Source: Oscillatoriales cyanobacterium
GTDB lineage: Bacteria; Cyanobacteriota; Cyanobacteriia; CACIAM-69d
Assembly: GCA_004292515.1 (NCBI GenBank)
Contig: RDXB01000035.1
Location: 62,001 to 126,000, forward strand
Length of the DNA stretch: 64,000 bases
Reading direction: 5' to 3'
Shown in pieces: positions 61,137-64,000 of the stretch (the stretch's first letter is position 1; each line of letters starts with the position of its first letter). A program made the translations under genes and the position numbers. Under the pieces are notes generated by a model that saw only the letters and a list, made by a program, of their open reading frames with translations, was not told the DNA's origin and made no database searches.

Positions 61137-62894
61137 TTAGGAGTTGTTCAGGGCAGCGGCGGGCGGTGTGGCCCAGGTGGGCAGCAACTGGGAGGCGCGA
61201 TCGAGAGAAAATTCGGTGATGGCTTCCCAAGCTGTGCCCAAGGCCACTTGCATCAATCGGGTTGGTTCCAAATCATCTTTCACCAACTCCCAAAGTCGCT
61301 GCATTTCTGCGCCATGAATCCGATCGTCTTCGACCAAGGCCAACAGCAGCCGCTGACGTAACAATTGCCCCTCATCAGACATCAGATAGCGCAGACCCAA
61401 GCCCGCCGTGGGCACCAGATCAAAACTCGAATCCGATCGGGCGATCGCCAACATATTCTCCAGTCGCTGCCATTGAAATTTTCCATCTTCAAACAGCACT
61501 TCAATCAAGCGGCGGCGCAGTTGTGGCGACTCACCCATCAGCAGCCGCCGAGCCACATAGGGATAGGCAATTTCGAGAATTTTAAAGGCGGGATTGAGGC
61601 TCAGGGCCAAACCTTCTTGGGTAACGAGCGATCGAATAATCAGCGCAAATTTAGCGGGCACGCGGAAGGGATAGTCATACATCAACTCCGAAAAGCGATC
61701 GGTGATGGTTTTGAAGTTAAAACTGCCCACATCTTTCCCGATCGCCTCGCCCAACACCGATTCCAAAGCCGGAACGATCGGTCGAATATCCGTACCCTTT
61801 GCTAAGAACCCAAGCTGTACGAAGTCATCAGCCAATTCGTCGTACTTGCGATTGAGCAGATGAACAACCGAATCAACGATCGTTTCTTTGGTGATCTCGT
61901 CCAGTTGATCCATCATGCCAAAGTCGATGTAAGCCATACGCCCATCACGCATCGCAAACAAATTTCCAGGGTGGGGATCCGCATGGAAAAAGCCAAACTC
62001 CAACAGTTGCCGCAACCCCGAAGTCACCCCAATTCCGATGAGGGAATCGCGATCGAGACCTGCTTCTCGCACCGAGTCTGTATTGGTAAGTTTCAGACCA
62101 TCAATCCACTCCAGAGTCAACACCCGATGGCTGCTATAGTCCCAGTAAATCGTGGGAATTTTGACCGTTGGATCATTCCGAAAATTATCAGCAAAGCGCT
62201 CGGCGTTTCTCCCTTCATTTTGATAGTCGATTTCTTCAAAGAGCTTGCTGCCAAACTCATCCACAATCAAGGTGAGATCGTGACCCAAGTTCAGCGGCAA
62301 CCAAGGAGCCAACCCCCCCGCCAACCAGCGAATCAGATAGAGATCCAGCGTCAAGGTCGGCAGCAGGTTGGGCCGCTGCACCTTGACGGCAACGGCTTCT
62401 CCGGTGTGCAGTTGCGCTTGATACACCTGCCCTAAACTAGCTGCGGCGATCGGCTCTGGCGAAATCTCGCGAAACACATCTCGCAGGGAACAGTCAAGAT
62501 CAGTTTCAATGATGCTAAAGGCCAGCTCCGTCGAAAATGGCGGAAGCTGGTCTTGGAGTTTTTCCAGTTCTGCTAAATAGTCAACCCGTACCAAATCTGG
62601 CCGAGTAGATAGGGCTTGACCAACTTTAATAAAGGTTGGGCCGAGATGAATCAAAATGTTGCGTAATTGCTCGGCGCGCTTACCCACCTCGCTGGCACGC
62701 TCGCCCAGCAGGTAGTCGCCCAGGCAACCCAACACAAATGATGTACTAAACCAAACCACTTGGAGCAGACGCAACATCGCCAACCAAGGCCGCCAGCCAT
62801 AGAAACGGGCGATCGCCTGGGAGTCGTAGCAACGAGCGCGATTGCTGGTGACACCAGCGCGTAAATCTTCTAATAAAACTGAAGTGCCGTTCAC
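61137..62894 (-). CDS. AarF/UbiB (ABC1) family atypical kinase
   Basis: This 585-residue protein belongs to the ABC1/UbiB atypical protein kinase-like family, which supports quinone or prenyl-lipid metabolism. Visible motifs are GPTFIKVGQALSTRPDLV (KxGQ), AAASLGQVYQAQL, AVAVKVQRPN, HADPHPGNLF and IDFGMMDQL. The C-terminal part after FRVPAKFAL is long and mostly helical. I favour GTG 62894 because GAGG precedes it; TTG 62912 is in frame. Cyanobacterial homologues are often thylakoid-associated. No neighbouring quinone gene is present. Confidence 0.9.
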   Translation of the reverse strand: MNGTSVLLEDLRAGVTSNRARCYDSQAIARFYGWRPWLAMLRLLQVVWFSTSFVLGCLGDYLLGERASEVGKRAEQLRNILIHLGPTFIKVGQALSTRPDLVRVDYLAELEKLQDQLPPFSTELAFSIIETDLDCSLRDVFREISPEPIAAASLGQVYQAQLHTGEAVAVKVQRPNLLPTLTLDLYLIRWLAGGLAPWLPLNLGHDLTLIVDEFGSKLFEEIDYQNEGRNAERFADNFRNDPTVKIPTIYWDYSSHRVLTLEWIDGLKLTNTDSVREAGLDRDSLIGIGVTSGLRQLLEFGFFHADPHPGNLFAMRDGRMAYIDFGMMDQLDEITKETIVDSVVHLLNRKYDELADDFVQLGFLAKGTDIRPIVPALESVLGEAIGKDVGSFNFKTITDRFSELMYDYPFRVPAKFALIIRSLVTQEGLALSLNPAFKILEIAYPYVARRLLMGESPQLRRRLIEVLFEDGKFQWQRLENMLAIARSDSSFDLVPTAGLGLRYLMSDEGQLLRQRLLLALVEDDRIHGAEMQRLWELVKDDLEPTRLMQVALGTAWEAITEFSLDRASQLLPTWATPPAAALNNS

Positions 62895-63100
62895 GCGAGC
62901 AGCCTCAAGCAAGCTAGAGCCGGTCTTATTCTAGCTTTACCACCCGTATAGAAAACTACAAAAATCGAAAAACAAATGGAGGGTTTTCGTAATAACTCTC
63001 CATTTTTATCCTGGGTTGTCTTGGGCTGTCCTGGGTTGTCTTGGGCTTCGTCGGTGGTGACTGATCGCGCTGCGGGCGGGTCAGTCTTGCCCAGCGCGGG

Positions 63101-63318
63101 GCTGAAAAGGCGGATTTTCCTTTCTCCAGCCGTCGTAACAAGGGGCTTAGAGGCTATCATCAATTAGCCTGAAACCCTGATTCCACCGTCAACAGATCGT
63201 GGGGCGGCAAGGGGCTTAAGCCCCTTGTTACGACGATTGAGGCGTAGAAAATCGACGATTTCAGACTCATGACGGGTAATGACAACACCCCCTAAGCCCC
63301 TTGCTGATCCCCGATTTC
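63101..63318 (+). mobile_element. outer family A element, interrupted in its core
   Basis: GCTGAAAAGGCGGATTTTCC, CCGTCGTAACAAGGGGCTTA (ending 63149) and TAAGCCCCTTGCTGATCCCC (from 63293) are the two parts of one element. The palindromic core GGGGCTTAAGCCCC is split by the inner copy at 63150-63292, with TA at both joints (63148-63149 and 63293-63294). Confidence 0.75.
63150..63292 (-). mobile_element. inner family A element, best-preserved copy, 143 bp
   Basis: This copy runs from GAGGCTATCATCAATTAGCC through CCCTGATTCCACCG, the core CAAGGGGCTTAAGCCCCTTG (63209-63228), TTACGACGATTGAGGC and GATTTCAGACTCATGACGGG, to GACAACACCCCC. Its ends form imperfect inverted repeats (GRGGSTRTCRTCAWT). The flanking TA pair is the target duplication. 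It has no open frame, so it must depend on a transposase elsewhere. Confidence 0.82.
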
Positions 63319-63362
63319 ATAGCGGTTTCATTGGGGTTTTGGGTCTATGCGCTGACAGTTCC

Positions 63363-63947
63363 CTAGTCCACCGATGCGGGTTCCGGCAAGACCGAGATGG
63401 GAAACATCAGCGTTTCGAGCTTGCTCAGGGCCGCTTCGAGATCGTCGTTGACAATTTGCCGATCGAACTCCGCCGCCGCTGCTACTTCTTCGCGGGCGCG
63501 GCTCAACCGTCGTTCGATCGCCGCCTCCGCATCCTGCCCGCGCGATCGCAATCGTCGCTCCAACTCATCCAGTGAAGGCGGCAACACAAACACCCGCAAC
63601 GCCTCGGGGAAGGTGTTTTTCACTTGGCGTGCCCCTTCGAGTTCAATTTCCAGCAAGACATGCTCGCCGCGATCGAGCCGTTCCACAATTGTCTGACGCG
63701 GCGTGCCATAGCAATTGCCCGCAAACTCCGCCCACTCCAGCAGGTCGCCCGCTTCCACCATGGCCGCAAAGCGATCGCGCGACACAAAAAAATAATCTTG
63801 TCCGTCAATTTCGCCTTCACGGGGCGATCGCGTCGTTGCTGACACCGAAAGATACAAATTGGGATGCCGCTCGCGCAGCAATTTGACCAGTGTGCCCTTG
63901 CCCACACCGCTGGGGCCCGTCAATACCGTGAGTGTTCCCTGTGCCAT
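63363..63947 (-). CDS. gmk: guanylate kinase
   Basis: This 194-residue enzyme phosphorylates GMP to GDP. The P-loop is [17 protein letters not shown]-binding residues are in [22 protein letters not shown], and [15 protein letters not shown] and [17 protein letters not shown] are also typical. I prefer ATG 63947; GTG 63959 is in frame. The frame remains open without a stop to the window edge, so the true start cannot be fully settled here. The upstream neighbour lies outside the window. Confidence 0.95.
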   Translation of the reverse strand: MAQGTLTVLTGPSGVGKGTLVKLLRERHPNLYLSVSATTRSPREGEIDGQDYFFVSRDRFAAMVEAGDLLEWAEFAGNCYGTPRQTIVERLDRGEHVLLEIELEGARQVKNTFPEALRVFVLPPSLDELERRLRSRGQDAEAAIERRLSRAREEVAAAAEFDRQIVNDDLEAALSKLETLMFPISVLPEPASVD

Positions 63948-64000
63948 CTGCTGATTCACTGCGGCAAAACCGACTGGAGTATCTTGGCTGATTAGGCGCT

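Larger units (their letters stand above)
62895..63362. other. intergenic region with nested family A elements
   Basis: No gene is seen in this 470-base interval. CTGGGTTGTCTTGGGCTGTC-type repeats lie at about 63010-63045, and a family A element is inserted in another copy at 63101-63318. Confidence 0.6.

Noticed and set aside
63960-64000. Upstream extension of gmk to the window edge
   Set aside because: The frame is open to the edge, but guanylate kinase starts normally a few residues before the P-loop, so the extension is probably accidental or belongs to the neighbouring gene.

Overview
The window is chromosomal DNA from a cyanobacterium. The octamer GCGATCGC (HIP1) and near-matches occur every few hundred bases in and between genes. 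The gene set also fits: psbV (extrinsic photosystem II cytochrome c-550), cyanobacterial-type hfq, sipA, a CSP41-like epimerase, a CbiG-CobJ fusion, and many cyanobacteria-only families (slr1601-like, DUF4278, DUF4332, an L-cysteine/cystine lyase type aminotransferase). Genes look moderately GC-rich, except for a visibly AT-richer stretch around 55.4-56.7 kb. The genus cannot be fixed from this sequence alone.

Layout. 0-4.6 kb: slr1601-like membrane protein, tRNA-Gln(UUG), a Cys-cluster protein overlapping pilD, a 14-bp tandem array, and a squalene/phytoene synthase-like gene. 5.3-7.5 kb: accD and psbV. 8.2-12.3 kb: a YtxH-like/DUF948/cca cluster, a small basic protein and a histone-deacetylase-fold enzyme. 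12.7-18.7 kb: a small conserved protein, pdhA, trpC and a membrane class III nucleotide cyclase. 19.7-25.9 kb: a secreted protein, a C-S lyase, a nuclease-fold protein that lacks its expected Lys, and a tightly packed dapF/hfq/FTR1/DUF4332 block. 26-32.5 kb: Uma2 nuclease, methyltransferase, sipA, coaD with an overlapping coiled-coil gene, an alpha/beta hydrolase and a large membrane protein. 32.5-44.5 kb: a two-partner-secretion exoprotein, smpB, DUF4278, cyclophilin, aldo/keto reductase, a DUF2325-like protein, an MFS transporter and a large exported protein. 44.6-54 kb: CbiG-CobJ, an HD (MESH1-like)/nucleoside-deoxyribosyltransferase fusion, CSP41-like epimerase, an MBL-fold protein with a Cys-rich tail, a 40-aa membrane protein and a RecB-type nuclease. 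54-64 kb: a RfaE1-like kinase, a wHTH-GHKL ATPase-DUF4325 protein, rmlB, a substrate-binding/VWA lipoprotein, a UbiB-type kinase and gmk.

Most genes are housekeeping or envelope genes in short clusters separated by long intergenic regions. Those regions hold two families of short non-coding repeats that look like miniature inverted-repeat transposable elements (MITEs). Family A is about 125-145 bp with a palindromic core CAAGGGGCTTAAGCCCCTTG and TA target duplications; one copy is nested inside another. Family B is 95 bp with 14-bp terminal inverted repeats. Each family has a copy sitting on a stop codon (pdhA and the DUF4278 gene). Short 12-44 bp tandem duplications are also common.

The most unusual coding signals are the HD/deoxyribosyltransferase fusion (46.6-47.8 kb), the single-chain wHTH-GHKL-DUF4325 regulator (55.5-56.5 kb), and the substrate-binding domain fused to a VWA domain (58.8-60.6 kb). 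No CRISPR array, rRNA operon, prophage or complete insertion sequence was seen.
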